A stretch of DNA of 64,000 nt. It comes from Sphingomonas sp. GTDB lineage: Bacteria > Pseudomonadota > Alphaproteobacteria > Sphingomonadales > Sphingomonadaceae. Location of the stretch: assembly GCF_017304635.1 (NCBI RefSeq), contig NZ_JAFKMA010000002.1, positions 391,244 through 455,243 on the forward strand. Direction: 5' to 3'. The notes under the pieces were generated by a model, which did no database searches, was not told the origin of the DNA, and saw only the letters and a list, made by a program, of their open reading frames with translations. Below are positions 43,192 to 52,518 of this stretch, one piece after another. Position numbers and translations under genes: made by a program. Each line of letters opens with the position of its first letter. Within the stretch, counting starts at the first letter, position 1.

Positions 43192-43911
43192 ATGAAGCTG
43201 TTTTTGATGAGTGGCGCTGCGATCGCGGCCGCCATTGCCGCGCCAGCCCAAGCTGGCACCTACAACGTGACCGTCCAGGAAGCGTCGGGCGTCGGCCAGT
43301 TCGATGCCGTCACCGGTAGCGCGGCGCTGTTCGCGGGCAAGTCGGATGTGTCGACCGCGACGTTCACCTACACCGGTGAGCTCAACTTCTCGGGCACCGG
43401 GCCCCAGAACACGACCAACGCCGGCGACCTGACGTCGACGTTCTTCGGTGCCAACTCGGCGAACATCTCCAATTATTCGGGTAGCGGTCCGACGACCGTC
43501 GCCTATGGCGCGAACGGCGCGAACTTCAATTCGCTGGCGGGTTTCCTGAATACCAGCGGCAGCATCTCGGGCTTCGGATACGGGTCGCTGTACACCTTCA
43601 CGTCGCTGGCCGGCAATTACGGTGGCCAGGTCTTCACGATCACGCACGACGACGGCATCGCCGTATATGCGAACGGCGTTCGCGTGCCGGGCACGACCGC
43701 GGGCCCGACCGGTGCGATCACCGAGACGATCACGTTGCCGACCGGCACGACGAGCTATTCGTTCGTCTATGGTCGTGAGAACGGCTCGCCCTCGATCCTG
43801 CAAGTGACGGCTGCGGTGCCCGAACCGGCGACGTGGGGCATGATGATCCTCGGGTTCGGCCTGATGGGCGCGGCGCTGCGTCGTCGCAAGACGAGCGTCG
43901 CCTTCGCCTGA
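43192..43911 (+). CDS. Secreted PEPxxWA-CTERM protein
   Basis: 239 residues. Signal peptide ending PAQAG, a Thr/Ser/Gly/Asn-rich beta-type mature region, and the C-terminal sorting tripartite signal: AVPEPATWGMMILGFGLMGA followed by LRRRK. This is the PEPxxWA variant of PEP-CTERM, processed by an exosortase system in sphingomonads and linked to exopolysaccharide production. AAGGGCGGA precedes the ATG. The region around FTITHDDGIAVYANGV resembles carbohydrate-binding beta folds; target unknown. Confidence 0.88.
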   Translation: MKLFLMSGAAIAAAIAAPAQAGTYNVTVQEASGVGQFDAVTGSAALFAGKSDVSTATFTYTGELNFSGTGPQNTTNAGDLTSTFFGANSANISNYSGSGPTTVAYGANGANFNSLAGFLNTSGSISGFGYGSLYTFTSLAGNYGGQVFTITHDDGIAVYANGVRVPGTTAGPTGAITETITLPTGTTSYSFVYGRENGSPSILQVTAAVPEPATWGMMILGFGLMGAALRRRKTSVAFA

Positions 43912-43928
43912 TTGGCAACACCGACAGC

Positions 43929-43964
43929 AAAAGGGCCGTCGATCGCTGATCGGCGGCCCTTTTT
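43929..43964. terminator. Rho-independent terminator after the PEPxxWA-CTERM gene
   Basis: Stem AAAGGGCCGTCGATC / GATCGGCGGCCCTTT (one mismatch), loop GCT, then TTTTT-like tail. A-tracts on the other side let it work for obgE-direction readthrough as well. Confidence 0.85.
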
Positions 43965-44017
43965 CGTTACGTGACTGACCGTCCAGTCTCATCTGGTTCG
44001 CGTGTGGGGCGTCTCGA

Positions 44018-45067
44018 TCAGACCGGCGACCATTCGATCGCGTCTTCGCCTTCGTCGTCGTCCGACACGGCACCGGGGGCGGGGCCGATCTTTTCGATCA
44101 GTTTGTCGAGCACCCAGTCGATCCCGGTCCCGCCGACGCCGGAGATCGGCAGGACCTCGGCGCCGCTCGCTTCCTCGAGCTCGGCCGACAGCGCGGCGAT
44201 CAGTTCGTCGTCCAGCGTGTCGATCTTGTTGAGCGCGACCACAACCGGCTTCTCGTCGAGCCCGGCGCCGTAGGCCGCGAGTTCGTCGCGGACGATGCGA
44301 TAGCTTTCGGCGACGTCGTCGTCATTGGCGTCGACCAGGTGGAGCAGCACGCGGCACCGCTCGATATGCCCCAGGAAGCGATCGCCGATCCCCGCACCCT
44401 CGGCCGCGCCCTCGATCAGGCCGGGGATATCGGCGATGACGAACTCGCGCTGGCGGTGGCGCACCACGCCCAGCTGCGGCCGGGTGGTGGTGAAGGCATA
44501 TTCGCCGACCTTGGCCTGCGCGTTGGTGACGGCGTTGATGAAGGTCGACTTGCCGGCATTCGGCAGCCCGAGGAGCCCGGCATCGGCAAGCAGCTTGAGC
44601 CGCAGCCACACCCACGCTTCCTCGCTCGGCCAGCCGGTGCCGTGCTGGCGCGGGGCGCGGTTGGTCGAGGTCTTGTAGCTGACATTGCCGCGCCCGCCGT
44701 CGCCGCCGCGCATGAAAGTGACCTGCTGGCCGACCGCGGTCAGGTCGAGCAGCAACGTGCGATCCTCGTCGTCGGCCAGGATTTGCGTGCCCACCGGGAC
44801 CTTGATGACCAGATCGTCACCGCCCGCGCCGGTGCGATTGCTGCCCGATCCGCCCATGCCGCGCGGCGCCCGGAAATGCTGGGTGTAGCGAAAGTCGATC
44901 AGCGTATTGAGGCCCGCCACCGCCTCGAAGATGATGTCGCCGCCCTTGCCGCCGTTGCCGCCATCGGGGCCGCCATATTCGATGAACTTCTCACGCCGGA
45001 AGCTGACGGCGCCGGGACCGCCGGCGCCCGAGCGGACGAAGATCTTTGCCTGGTCGAGAAAATGCAT
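44018..45067 (-). CDS. obgE: Obg GTPase
   Basis: 349 residues. N-terminal Obg fold ([34 protein letters not shown]) followed by a G domain: [17 protein letters not shown] (P-loop), [20 protein letters not shown] (switch II), and NKID. Essential ribosome-assembly and stress-related GTPase. Its usual neighbours rpmA and rplU are 1.5 kb upstream on the same strand, separated here by TetR and GNAT genes. Confidence 0.95.
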   Translation of the reverse strand: MHFLDQAKIFVRSGAGGPGAVSFRREKFIEYGGPDGGNGGKGGDIIFEAVAGLNTLIDFRYTQHFRAPRGMGGSGSNRTGAGGDDLVIKVPVGTQILADDEDRTLLLDLTAVGQQVTFMRGGDGGRGNVSYKTSTNRAPRQHGTGWPSEEAWVWLRLKLLADAGLLGLPNAGKSTFINAVTNAQAKVGEYAFTTTRPQLGVVRHRQREFVIADIPGLIEGAAEGAGIGDRFLGHIERCRVLLHLVDANDDDVAESYRIVRDELAAYGAGLDEKPVVVALNKIDTLDDELIAALSAELEEASGAEVLPISGVGGTGIDWVLDKLIEKIGPAPGAVSDDDEGEDAIEWSPV

Positions 45068-45081
45068 GGCGCGCGGCCTAC

Positions 45082-45165
45082 CGCTTTAGCGGAGCTAAAG
45101 CGAGGCCCGAGCGCGCCCGGCTGGACTCGCCTCGGCGAGGACCGACGACGCGGCTTCGCCGCGGC
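45082..45165. repeat. Composite intergenic repeat (TAGC-GGA-GCTA / GACGACGCGGC family), copy 2
   Basis: Hairpin CGCTTTAGC-GGA-GCTAAAGCG (45082-45102) and the block GACGACGCGGCTTCGCCGCG with its own stem (45149-45163) match the two elements at 34728-34815 in order and spacing style. It fills the gap between obgE and the TetR gene. Confidence 0.65.
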
Positions 45166-45168
45166 GAC

Positions 45169-45765
45169 CTAACCCAGCCGCCGCCCGTTCACCAGCACCT
45201 GATACGCCAGTTCCCGCGCCCGATCGCGCGGCAACCACAGCGCGCGCGTCAGCGGCGCCCCGAACAGCGCATCGCCCAGCGCCATCAGCACCAGTTCGAG
45301 CGTCTCGTCCTCGATCGGCTGCTCGTCCTTCGAATGGCCCTCGCTCAAGTCGTCGACCAGATCGTGGATCGCCTGCAGGATCGGGTCGAGCGCGTCCTCG
45401 TTGCCCGACAGGATCATCCAGCTCGCCAGCGCGCCGGCGCCGCCGGTGTCGAACGCATCGAACGCCAGGTCGACGACTTCGCGCGGATTGGGATCGTCGG
45501 AGGCGCGCTGGCGGATCACCGCCTCGCGGATCGTCGTGGTGATGAACCCCGCCATCCGCTCGATCAGCGCCTTTTGCAGCCCGGCCGCCGAGCCGAAATG
45601 ATGGAGCAGGTTGGCGTGCGTCCGCCCGATCCGCGCCGCCACCGCCTTCAGCGTCACCGCCTGCGGGCCGAGCTCGACCAGCAGGTCGCGCGCGGCGTCG
45701 AGCGCGGCCTCGCGCGATTCCTCGGGACTCAGGCGGCGACGGACGGGCAGGGGCGTAACGGACAT
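45169..45765 (-). CDS. TetR-family regulator
   Basis: 198 residues: N-terminal TetR helix-turn-helix (REAALDAARDLLVELGPQAV, VAARIGRTHANLLHHFGS) and a helical ligand-binding domain. The HTH variant 'RTHANLLHHFG' is a sphingomonad subgroup. Ligand and targets are unknown; the divergent or neighbouring gene is not obvious. Confidence 0.85.
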   Translation of the reverse strand: MSVTPLPVRRRLSPEESREAALDAARDLLVELGPQAVTLKAVAARIGRTHANLLHHFGSAAGLQKALIERMAGFITTTIREAVIRQRASDDPNPREVVDLAFDAFDTGGAGALASWMILSGNEDALDPILQAIHDLVDDLSEGHSKDEQPIEDETLELVLMALGDALFGAPLTRALWLPRDRARELAYQVLVNGRRLG

Positions 45766-45840
45766 GACTTGGCTGTCGGCGGTTTGTCGCGCGAAATCAA
45801 TCCGCCGCCGTCCGCGCGAACGGACGGCGGCGGTGATCGG

Positions 45841-46386
45841 TCATGCCGCCAGTGGCATCGGCGCTGCCGGTTCGTCGGCATCGAACGACAGCGTCATCTC
45901 GACCACTTCGACCTCGCGGCCGAACGCGAGCGAGTGCTGCCTGACGATCCGCCCGGTGGCGACGAAGCCCAGCTTGCTCAGCACGCGGCCCGACGCGGCA
46001 TTGCCGACCAGCCAGCCGGACTTGAGCCGCGGCAACTTGAGCCCATGCTGTGCGAGCGAGACGACCGCATGCCCCGCCTCCGTCGCGTAGCCGCGCCCCC
46101 AGGCAGCGGGAGTCAGCCAATATCCCAGTTCGGGCACCTCGCCATCGTGATGGATGCCGATGACGCCGATCGGCTGGTCCTGCTTCGCCCGCTCCGTGAT
46201 GACGAAGCGCGGTCCGCCGTCCTGCCATGCGGTGCCGAGAAACCAGTCGGCATCAGCCTCCGTGTAGGGCCATGGCACGCGCGAGAGCTTCTTGACGACA
46301 TCTTCGTGCCCGATCGCGCGCGCGAGTGCGGGCGCATCTTCGGGCCAGCCGGGCCGCAATGCCAGTCGGGGCGTAATCGCGAACAT
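45841..46386 (-). CDS. GNAT-family acetyltransferase (RimJ/RimL-like)
   Basis: 181 residues. Begins MFAITPRLALRPGWPEDAPA and has the acetyl-CoA motif PELGYWLTPAAWGRGYATEA and SGWLVGNAASGRVLSKLGF, as in RimJ/RimL-type protein N-acetyltransferases. GGAGAG precedes the ATG at 46386, which fixes the start. Substrate unknown. Confidence 0.88.
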   Translation of the reverse strand: MFAITPRLALRPGWPEDAPALARAIGHEDVVKKLSRVPWPYTEADADWFLGTAWQDGGPRFVITERAKQDQPIGVIGIHHDGEVPELGYWLTPAAWGRGYATEAGHAVVSLAQHGLKLPRLKSGWLVGNAASGRVLSKLGFVATGRIVRQHSLAFGREVEVVEMTLSFDADEPAAPMPLAA

Positions 46387-46462
46387 CTGCACTCTCCGTA
46401 TCGTATGCGCCGCTCGCACGCCGATGTGACGGTCGCGCGACGCCTGAGGGGGAGGGAGCAAG

Positions 46463-46497
46463 AAAAAAGGGAGCCGGGGCGACCCGTCTCCCTTTTT
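46463..46497 (-). terminator. Terminator after rpmA
   Basis: Stem AAAAAGGGAG / CTCCCTTTTT with an inner GGG-GCGA-CCC hairpin. Runs of A and T on both sides let it act bidirectionally; on the minus strand it ends the rplU-rpmA transcript. Confidence 0.85.
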
Positions 46498-46558
46498 GAT
46501 GGTCTTCTTGCGAAGACTTCGGGTCGCCCTGGTGGGCAACCCGGACGGTTACCCGATG

Positions 46559-46828
46559 TTATTCTGCGGCTTGCGCCATAATGTCTACCGAGCAGAACTT
46601 TCGGCCGAGCTTGCCGTCGTGGAACACCACGCGGCCGTCGACGAGCGCGAACAGGGTATGGTCCTTGCCCATGCCCACGTTGCGACCCGGATAGAATTTG
46701 GTCCCGCGCTGACGCACGAGGATATTGCCGGCGACGGCTTCCTGCCCGCCGAACTTCTTCACGCCGAGGCGGCGACCGGCCGAATCGCGACCGTTGCGCG
46801 ACGAACCGCCTGCTTTCTTATGTGCCAT
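46559..46828 (-). CDS. rpmA: 50S ribosomal protein L27
   Basis: 89 residues: [20 protein letters not shown] at the start (peptidyl-transferase-centre tail) and [20 protein letters not shown]. Follows rplU by 12 bp in the standard rplU-rpmA operon. Confidence 0.97.
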   Translation of the reverse strand: MAHKKAGGSSRNGRDSAGRRLGVKKFGGQEAVAGNILVRQRGTKFYPGRNVGMGKDHTLFALVDGRVVFHDGKLGRKFCSVDIMAQAAE

Positions 46829-46840
46829 CTCGACTCTTCC

Positions 46841-47215
46841 TTACGCTTCGGCAGCGGCCGGGGCGTCGCCCTCGGCCTTCTTGGCGGCGGCCTTCTTCGG
46901 CGCTGCCTTCTTCTCGGCGGCGCCGATCGACACAATCTTCAGGATCGTGTGGTTCTGGCGGTGGCCGTTGCGGCGACGATAGTTATGACGACGGCGCTTC
47001 TTGAAGACGATGACCTTCTCGCCCTTCGCCTGCGCGATGATCTCGGCCGCGACCGTCAGCCCGTCGACGCTCTTCAGCTCCGAGCCTTCGCCCGCGAGCA
47101 GGACGTCACCCAGCGTCACCGACGCGCCGGCTTCTCCGTCGATCTTCTCGACGACGATCTTGTCTCCGGCGGCGACGCGATATTGCTTGCCGCCCGTGCG
47201 CACGACTGCGAACAT
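46841..47215 (-). CDS. rplU: 50S ribosomal protein L21
   Basis: 124 residues: [20 protein letters not shown] and [20 protein letters not shown] are the conserved blocks. A C-terminal Ala/Lys/Glu-rich extension of ~25 residues goes beyond the ~103-aa core and is common in sphingomonads. Start 47215 is used; in-frame codons upstream add only four residues. First gene of the operon; the 280 bp upstream hold its promoter and that of the divergent receptor gene. Confidence 0.95.
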   Translation of the reverse strand: MFAVVRTGGKQYRVAAGDKIVVEKIDGEAGASVTLGDVLLAGEGSELKSVDGLTVAAEIIAQAKGEKVIVFKKRRRHNYRRRNGHRQNHTILKIVSIGAAEKKAAPKKAAAKKAEGDAPAAAEA

Positions 47216-47494
47216 GGCCCTCATCACTTTTCGAATGTACGAACCCCGGCAAGCACAGCCTGCCCGGGAAAGAGGGGCCAGCTAGGCGAACCGGCGCAGC
47301 GTGTCAACCGCGCGAGGCCATATCGTCGTGCGGCGACAGGATGTTGCCCTAACGCCACACCCCGGCGCACTATTGTGCAAGCGCAGCATTATGCCGTTGT
47401 TACATTACGATGACGCCATATGTTCCTGATCGACGTCGCATCGGGAGGAGGAAGCCCGATGCGACGGACGGTATCGCAACAGGGGGATAGCGAC

Positions 47495-50080
47495 ATGAAT
47501 CGCGCGACCATCATCATCAAATCCATGCTCACCGTTTCGGTGTTCGCGATCGCGGCGCCGGCCTTCGCGCAGGACGCGCCGGCGGATCAGGACCCGGCCA
47601 AGGACGTCATCGTCACCGGCTCGCGCATTCCCGGCCGGACCATCGCCGATTCGCCCGTTCCGATCGACGTCATCGGCGGCGATGCACTGAAGAATTCAGG
47701 CTATACCGAGACCAGCAAGGTCTTGAACCAGCTCGTCCCGTCGTTCAACTTCCCGCAGCCGTCGCTGACCGACGGCACCGATTCGCTGCGTCCGGCGACG
47801 CTGCGCGGGTTGCAGCCCGACCAGACGCTGGTGCTCATCAACGGCAAGCGTCGCCACCAGGCCGCGCTCATTAACCTGAACGGCTCGGTCGGGCGCGGTG
47901 CGACGCAGGTTGATCTTAACGAAATCCCGCCGATCGCGATCGACCGCGTCGAGGTGCTGCGCGACGGCGCCTCGTCGCAATATGGTTCCGACGCGATCGC
48001 CGGCGTCATCAACATCCAGCTGTCGAAGGCGGTCGGGGTCAGCGGCTCGGTCACCTACGGCAAGTACGACACGACGATGGACGGCGTGTACGACGTGGCC
48101 GGAGTCGCGACCACCAACGGCGTGCCGACCGTCGCGACCGCGGGCTCGAACGCGCAGGGCGACATCCTGCAGCTCAACAACGGCAGCGAGCGCAAGCGCC
48201 ACGACGGCGACACGCTGACGCTGGCGGCGCGCGTCGGCGTGCCGGTCGGCCCCGGCGGCTACCTGACCTTTACCGCGCAGTTCCGCGACCGCGATCCGAC
48301 CAACCGCTCCGGTCCCGACCCGCGCCGCCAGTATTTCACCGTCGGCGATGCGCGCGAACTGACGATCAATCGCTTCACCCATGGCTATGGCGACGGCAAG
48401 GCGACCGACTACAACCTGTTCCTGAACGCGGGGATGGACCTGGGGCCGAACTTCCAGCTCTATACCTTCGGCAGCTACGGCATCCGCGACGGGATCGGCG
48501 CCGGCTTCTATCGCCGCTCGGACGACCCGCGTAACCGCGACTGGGCGGCATCGACGACGACGTTCGTGCCCTATTATGCCGACGGCTTCCTGCCCAAGAT
48601 CTATAGCGAGATCGAAGATGTGTCGGCGGCGGTCGGCGTGAAGGGGACGCTGGGCGAGTGGAACACCGATTTGTCGGTGGTCTATGGCTCGAACCAGCTC
48701 AATTACCAGACGATCGACAGCTTCAACACGTCGCTCGGCGGACTGAACTCGCCCAAGCGGTTCGACGCCGGCGGCATCGCGTTCGGCCAGACCACCGCGA
48801 ACCTCGACGTCAACCGCAAGATCGACGTGGGCGGGCTGTCGAGCCTGGGCATCGCGTTCGGTGGCGAGTGGCGGAACGAGAACTTCAAGATCCGCGCCGG
48901 CGACGTGCCCAGCTACGTCAACGGTCCGTATTCGGTGAACGGTGCTGCCGGCGGCGCGCAGGTGTTCCCCGGCTTCCGACCGTCGAACGCCATCGATACC
49001 AGCCGCGATAGCTTCGCGGGCTATGCCGAAGTCGATGCCGACGTGACCAAGCAGTTCACGCTACAGGCCGCGGGCCGGTACGAGCATTTCAGCGATTTCG
49101 GCAGCACGGTGAACGGCAAGGTCGCGGCGCGGTTCGAGCCGGTCCGCGGTATCGCCGTGCGCGGGTCGATCTCGACCGGCTTCCGCGCGCCGAGCCTCGC
49201 GCAGCAATTCTTCGCCACCACCTCGACCAACAGCACGGTGGTCAACGGCGTGTCGCAGCTGATCGAGGTCGGCACCTTCCCGGCGACCAGCCCGGTCGCG
49301 ACCGCGCTCGGCGGCAAGCAGCTGAAACCGGAAAAGGCGCTCAACCTGGCGGGCGGCCTCGCGCTCAACCCGTTCAGCGGGTTCAGCCTGACGGTCGATT
49401 ACTACAACATCCGCATCAAGGACCGCGTGACGCTGACCGAAAACCTGACCGGGACCGCGGTGGTGAACCTGCTGACCGGGGCGGGTATCACCAACGTCAC
49501 TTCGGCGCGGTTCTTCGTCAACGGCGTCGATACGCGCACGCAGGGCGTCGATGTCGTCGCGAGCTATCGCGTGCCCGATTTCGGGTTTGGCAAGATCTCG
49601 CTGACCGCCGGCTATAACTATAACGAGACGAAGATCATCCGCCGCGCCGACCTGCCGTCGCTGCCCGGCGTGGTGCTGTTCGGGCGGCAGGAATCGTACC
49701 GCCTGACCGACGGCCAGCCGCGCACGAAGATCAACCTGTCGGCGGACTGGGATTACGGCCCGGTTGGCGCCACGGTCCGCACCAACCGCTACGGCACGGT
49801 GTGGAGCGCGGCGAGCGGCACCCTGACGGCGCCGCTCGGCACCGTCGCGGGCGACTTCAAGATGACGCCGAAATGGGTGACCGACGTCGAACTGCGCGTC
49901 CATCCAGTCAAGGAAATCACGCTGGCGGTGGGTGCGGACAACGTGTTCGACGTCTATCCCGATCGCCTGCCGCTGGGCGGGGCGTTCGCGCCGAACAGCT
50001 ATTTCCTGCCATATTCGTCGCTGTCGCCGTTCGGCTTCAACGGCCGGTTCCTGTACGGTCGCGTGGCGTTTAATTTCTAA
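47495..50080 (+). CDS. TonB-dependent outer-membrane receptor
   Basis: 861 residues. Signal peptide (MLTVSVFAIAAPAFAQD), then plug domain with KDVIVTGSRIPGRTIADSPV, TLRGLQPDQTLVLINGKRRH and VEVLRDGASSQYGSDAIAGV, then a 22-strand-type barrel ending in FNGRFLYGRVAFNF with terminal Phe. The ATG at 47495 is chosen for the preceding GGGGGA and the signal peptide right after it; upstream in-frame ATG codons add a non-signal sequence. Substrate unknown; the plug is of the oxidised-sugar/oar-like group frequent in sphingomonads. Confidence 0.92.
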   Translation: MNRATIIIKSMLTVSVFAIAAPAFAQDAPADQDPAKDVIVTGSRIPGRTIADSPVPIDVIGGDALKNSGYTETSKVLNQLVPSFNFPQPSLTDGTDSLRPATLRGLQPDQTLVLINGKRRHQAALINLNGSVGRGATQVDLNEIPPIAIDRVEVLRDGASSQYGSDAIAGVINIQLSKAVGVSGSVTYGKYDTTMDGVYDVAGVATTNGVPTVATAGSNAQGDILQLNNGSERKRHDGDTLTLAARVGVPVGPGGYLTFTAQFRDRDPTNRSGPDPRRQYFTVGDARELTINRFTHGYGDGKATDYNLFLNAGMDLGPNFQLYTFGSYGIRDGIGAGFYRRSDDPRNRDWAASTTTFVPYYADGFLPKIYSEIEDVSAAVGVKGTLGEWNTDLSVVYGSNQLNYQTIDSFNTSLGGLNSPKRFDAGGIAFGQTTANLDVNRKIDVGGLSSLGIAFGGEWRNENFKIRAGDVPSYVNGPYSVNGAAGGAQVFPGFRPSNAIDTSRDSFAGYAEVDADVTKQFTLQAAGRYEHFSDFGSTVNGKVAARFEPVRGIAVRGSISTGFRAPSLAQQFFATTSTNSTVVNGVSQLIEVGTFPATSPVATALGGKQLKPEKALNLAGGLALNPFSGFSLTVDYYNIRIKDRVTLTENLTGTAVVNLLTGAGITNVTSARFFVNGVDTRTQGVDVVASYRVPDFGFGKISLTAGYNYNETKIIRRADLPSLPGVVLFGRQESYRLTDGQPRTKINLSADWDYGPVGATVRTNRYGTVWSAASGTLTAPLGTVAGDFKMTPKWVTDVELRVHPVKEITLAVGADNVFDVYPDRLPLGGAFAPNSYFLPYSSLSPFGFNGRFLYGRVAFNF

Positions 50081-50090
50081 AAGCGGGCGG

Positions 50091-50116
50091 CCCCGGATTG
50101 CGTCAACAATCCGGGG
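50091..50116 (+). terminator. Hairpin after the TonB-dependent receptor
   Basis: Perfect 10-bp stem CCCCGGATTG / CAATCCGGGG with 6-nt loop, 10 bp after the stop; no U-run. A second, canonical terminator follows at 50184. Confidence 0.6.
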
Positions 50117-50183
50117 ACTCGTCACGTCGGGCAGCGGTGCAGCGCAGCCGCTCCGTCTGACGACGTGCTGCAGCCGAAAAGGG

Positions 50184-50209
50184 AAAGGGGGCTTATCGGC
50201 CCCCTTTTT
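50184..50209. terminator. Rho-independent terminator
   Basis: Stem AAAGGGGGC / GCCCCCTTT with loop TTATCG and flanking T-run. Lies between the receptor (+) and hspQ (-) and can serve both directions. Confidence 0.8.
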
Positions 50210-50296
50210 CGCTATCTGATGATTGCCACTACGCCCCCAGCCGAGTCGCACTACGATTGCGTGCAGACACGCCCACGCAAATCTGCCCGTTCCCGA

Positions 50297-50677
50297 TCAG
50301 TGCCGATGCTGCGGCCGCAACGTATACCGCCCGTCTACCAGATCGCTGAACAATCCCGCGATCGCCGGATGGTCGACCGGCTCGTCGCTCTCGTCGTGCA
50401 GCAGGTTCTGCTGACTGACATAGGCGACATAGCTCGAATCGGCATTTTCGGCGAGCAGGTGATAGAAGGGCTGGTCCTTGGCCGGACGGATCGCCTCCGG
50501 GATCGCCTGATACCATTCCTCGTCGTTGGCGAAGACCGGATCGACGTCGAAGATCACGCCGCGGAAATCGAACATGCGATGGCGCACGACGTCCCCGATC
50601 GCGAAGCGCGCGGTGGCGACGGGCGGCATCGGCACGCCGGCGGTGGACTTAATATCGTGGCTTTCGGTACGCGACAT
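50297..50677 (-). CDS. hspQ: Heat-shock protein HspQ (YccV-like)
   Basis: 126 residues. Core KPYIDR-less start at MSRTESHD, then ARFAIGDVVRHRMFDFRGVI, FDVDPVFANDEEWYQAIPE and the typical PFYHLLAENADSSYVAYVSQ with QNLLHD. Binds hemimethylated DNA in vitro and tunes Lon proteolysis in enterobacteria. Start 50677 is chosen over 50704 as conserved length fits. Adjacent to tRNA-Ser on the opposite strand. Confidence 0.88.
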   Translation of the reverse strand: MSRTESHDIKSTAGVPMPPVATARFAIGDVVRHRMFDFRGVIFDVDPVFANDEEWYQAIPEAIRPAKDQPFYHLLAENADSSYVAYVSQQNLLHDESDEPVDHPAIAGLFSDLVDGRYTLRPQHRH

Positions 50678-50810
50678 GCGATCAATGTAGGGTTTTCGTC
50701 GCACCGCACAAGCAGGGTGCTTGCGCGACGCGATGGCCTGCGTTAGAGGCGCCGCCTTCGACCCGCCCTCGCGCCGATCCGGCGTGCATCCGGCGAGGAC
50801 CTGCCGACGC

Positions 50811-50900
<90 letters not shown>

Positions 50901-51082
50901 TTTCTTGTACCGCAGCGGTTCGTAACAGACCACTGTAGTCGACTTTTTCTCTCTGAAATCTGACACTTGCTCGATCAGCTCGGCCATGGCCGTTCGCACC
51001 CGTTCGCACCCATTCGGCGAATCGGCGGTGCTCATGCGTGGTACGCGCGGTCAAAATACATGGTACTTTCGGGAGAAAGACA

Positions 51083-52432
51083 TTGCTGACCGATACGAAG
51101 GCGCGGACCGCGAAGCCGCGCGACAAAGCTTATAAACTCACCGACTCAAACTGCCTCTACCTCCTCGTCACGCCAAGCGGCGGCAAACTTTGGCGCTGGA
51201 ACTACAAATACGAAGGCAAGCAGAAGGCCATGGCTTTCGGGAGCTATCCGACGGTGGGGCTGACCGATGCCCGGTTCAAGCGAGACGAGGCACATGCGCT
51301 TTGGGTTGAGGGCCATGATCCCGGCGTCGTGAAGAAGTTGCGGATCGAGGAAAATCTCGAAGCGGGCCGGCGAACCTTCGAACGTACAGCGCGCCTTTGG
51401 CACGACAATGCCAAGTCGCAGTGGGCAAAGCGTCACGCCAACGACATTCTGCGCAGTCTCGAACGAGACGTGTTTCCAGAAATCGGTGCATTGCCAATCG
51501 CTCAGCTTACACCTCCGCTGATCCTCGCAGCGTTGCGCGAGGTTGAAGCGCGTGGGTCGATCGAGACGGCGAAGCGGATCCGGCAGCGAATCGAGGCCGT
51601 TTTCGATTACGCCATTGCCGAGGGGTTCGCGGACAAGAACCCTGCCGAGAGGTTGGGGGCGGTCCTAAAGCCGCTGCGTCGCGGCAGACAGCCCGCGATC
51701 ACTGATCTCGTGCCGCTGCAAAAGATGATCCTCGCGGCGGAAGAGGATTTCGCCCGGCCGGTTACGCGACTTGGACTGCGCCTGCTGGCCCTGACGTCAG
51801 TTCGCCCTAATGAGTTACGCGGGGCGTGTTGGTACGAGTTCGAGGAGCTGAATGGCAAGGAACCGCTCTGGCGGATTCCGGCCGCGCGAATGAAGGGCGA
51901 TCTTGATCGCAAGGAAGAAGCCGACGGCGACCATCTCGTCCCCTTGACGCCGCAGGCGGTGGACGTCCTGCGAGCGCTTTGGCCGCTGACGGGGGAGGGG
52001 GATCTGTTGTTTCCCAGTTGCCGCAAGCCAGATCGGCCGATGAGCGAAAACGCGATCGGCTTTCTTCTTCACCGCGCCGGGTATCACGGCCATCATGTCC
52101 CCCACGGTTTTCGCGCCGCTTTCTCGACGATCATGAACGAATGGGCCGAACGCAAAGGCAAGGAGGGCGATCGCGCGATTATCGATCTGATGCTCGCGCA
52201 CGTGCCTAGGGAGAAGGTGGAGGGTGCCTATAACCGCGCGCGCTACATGCCACGCCGGCGTGAGCTAGCCGGGATCTGGGCCGACATGCTGACCGAGGGT
52301 ATGCCGTCGCCGATGGTCCTCGTGCAGAGGCCCACGCGACCGCTCGGTCCAAGCCCGCGCCGGTTCAGGCCTCTACCCGTCGAAGCTGCGTTCCGCTTTC
52401 CGACAAGAGTCGTGCGGCGCAGCGCTGAATGA
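51083..52432 (+). CDS. int: P4-type tyrosine integrase
   Basis: 449 residues. N-terminal DUF4102-type arm-binding domain (LTDTKARTAKPRDKAYKLTD; LYLLVTPSGGKLWRWNYKYE), core-binding SAM-like domain, and catalytic domain with R (TSVRPNELRGACW), HGFR (HHVPHGFRAAFS) and the Tyr nucleophile (VEGAYNRARY). The start is taken as TTG at 51083, giving the family's usual MLTDTK beginning after GGGAG; an in-frame upstream start at 51038 is less likely. Integrates islands into tRNA genes, consistent with tRNA-Ser next door. Confidence 0.92.
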   Translation: MLTDTKARTAKPRDKAYKLTDSNCLYLLVTPSGGKLWRWNYKYEGKQKAMAFGSYPTVGLTDARFKRDEAHALWVEGHDPGVVKKLRIEENLEAGRRTFERTARLWHDNAKSQWAKRHANDILRSLERDVFPEIGALPIAQLTPPLILAALREVEARGSIETAKRIRQRIEAVFDYAIAEGFADKNPAERLGAVLKPLRRGRQPAITDLVPLQKMILAAEEDFARPVTRLGLRLLALTSVRPNELRGACWYEFEELNGKEPLWRIPAARMKGDLDRKEEADGDHLVPLTPQAVDVLRALWPLTGEGDLLFPSCRKPDRPMSENAIGFLLHRAGYHGHHVPHGFRAAFSTIMNEWAERKGKEGDRAIIDLMLAHVPREKVEGAYNRARYMPRRRELAGIWADMLTEGMPSPMVLVQRPTRPLGPSPRRFRPLPVEAAFRFPTRVVRRSAE

Positions 52433-52518
52433 ATGTGCTAGGTGCGCCGTGTCCACTGGGCGCGGCGTTCAAGCGCGTCGATTAAGCTTTCTGTCCAGGG
52501 TTTGCGCGGAGGCTAGCC

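Noticed and set aside
49061-50251. Minus-strand 396-aa frame opposite the TonB-dependent receptor
   Set aside because: Arg/Asp-rich shadow; the receptor has a signal peptide, plug motifs and terminal Phe.
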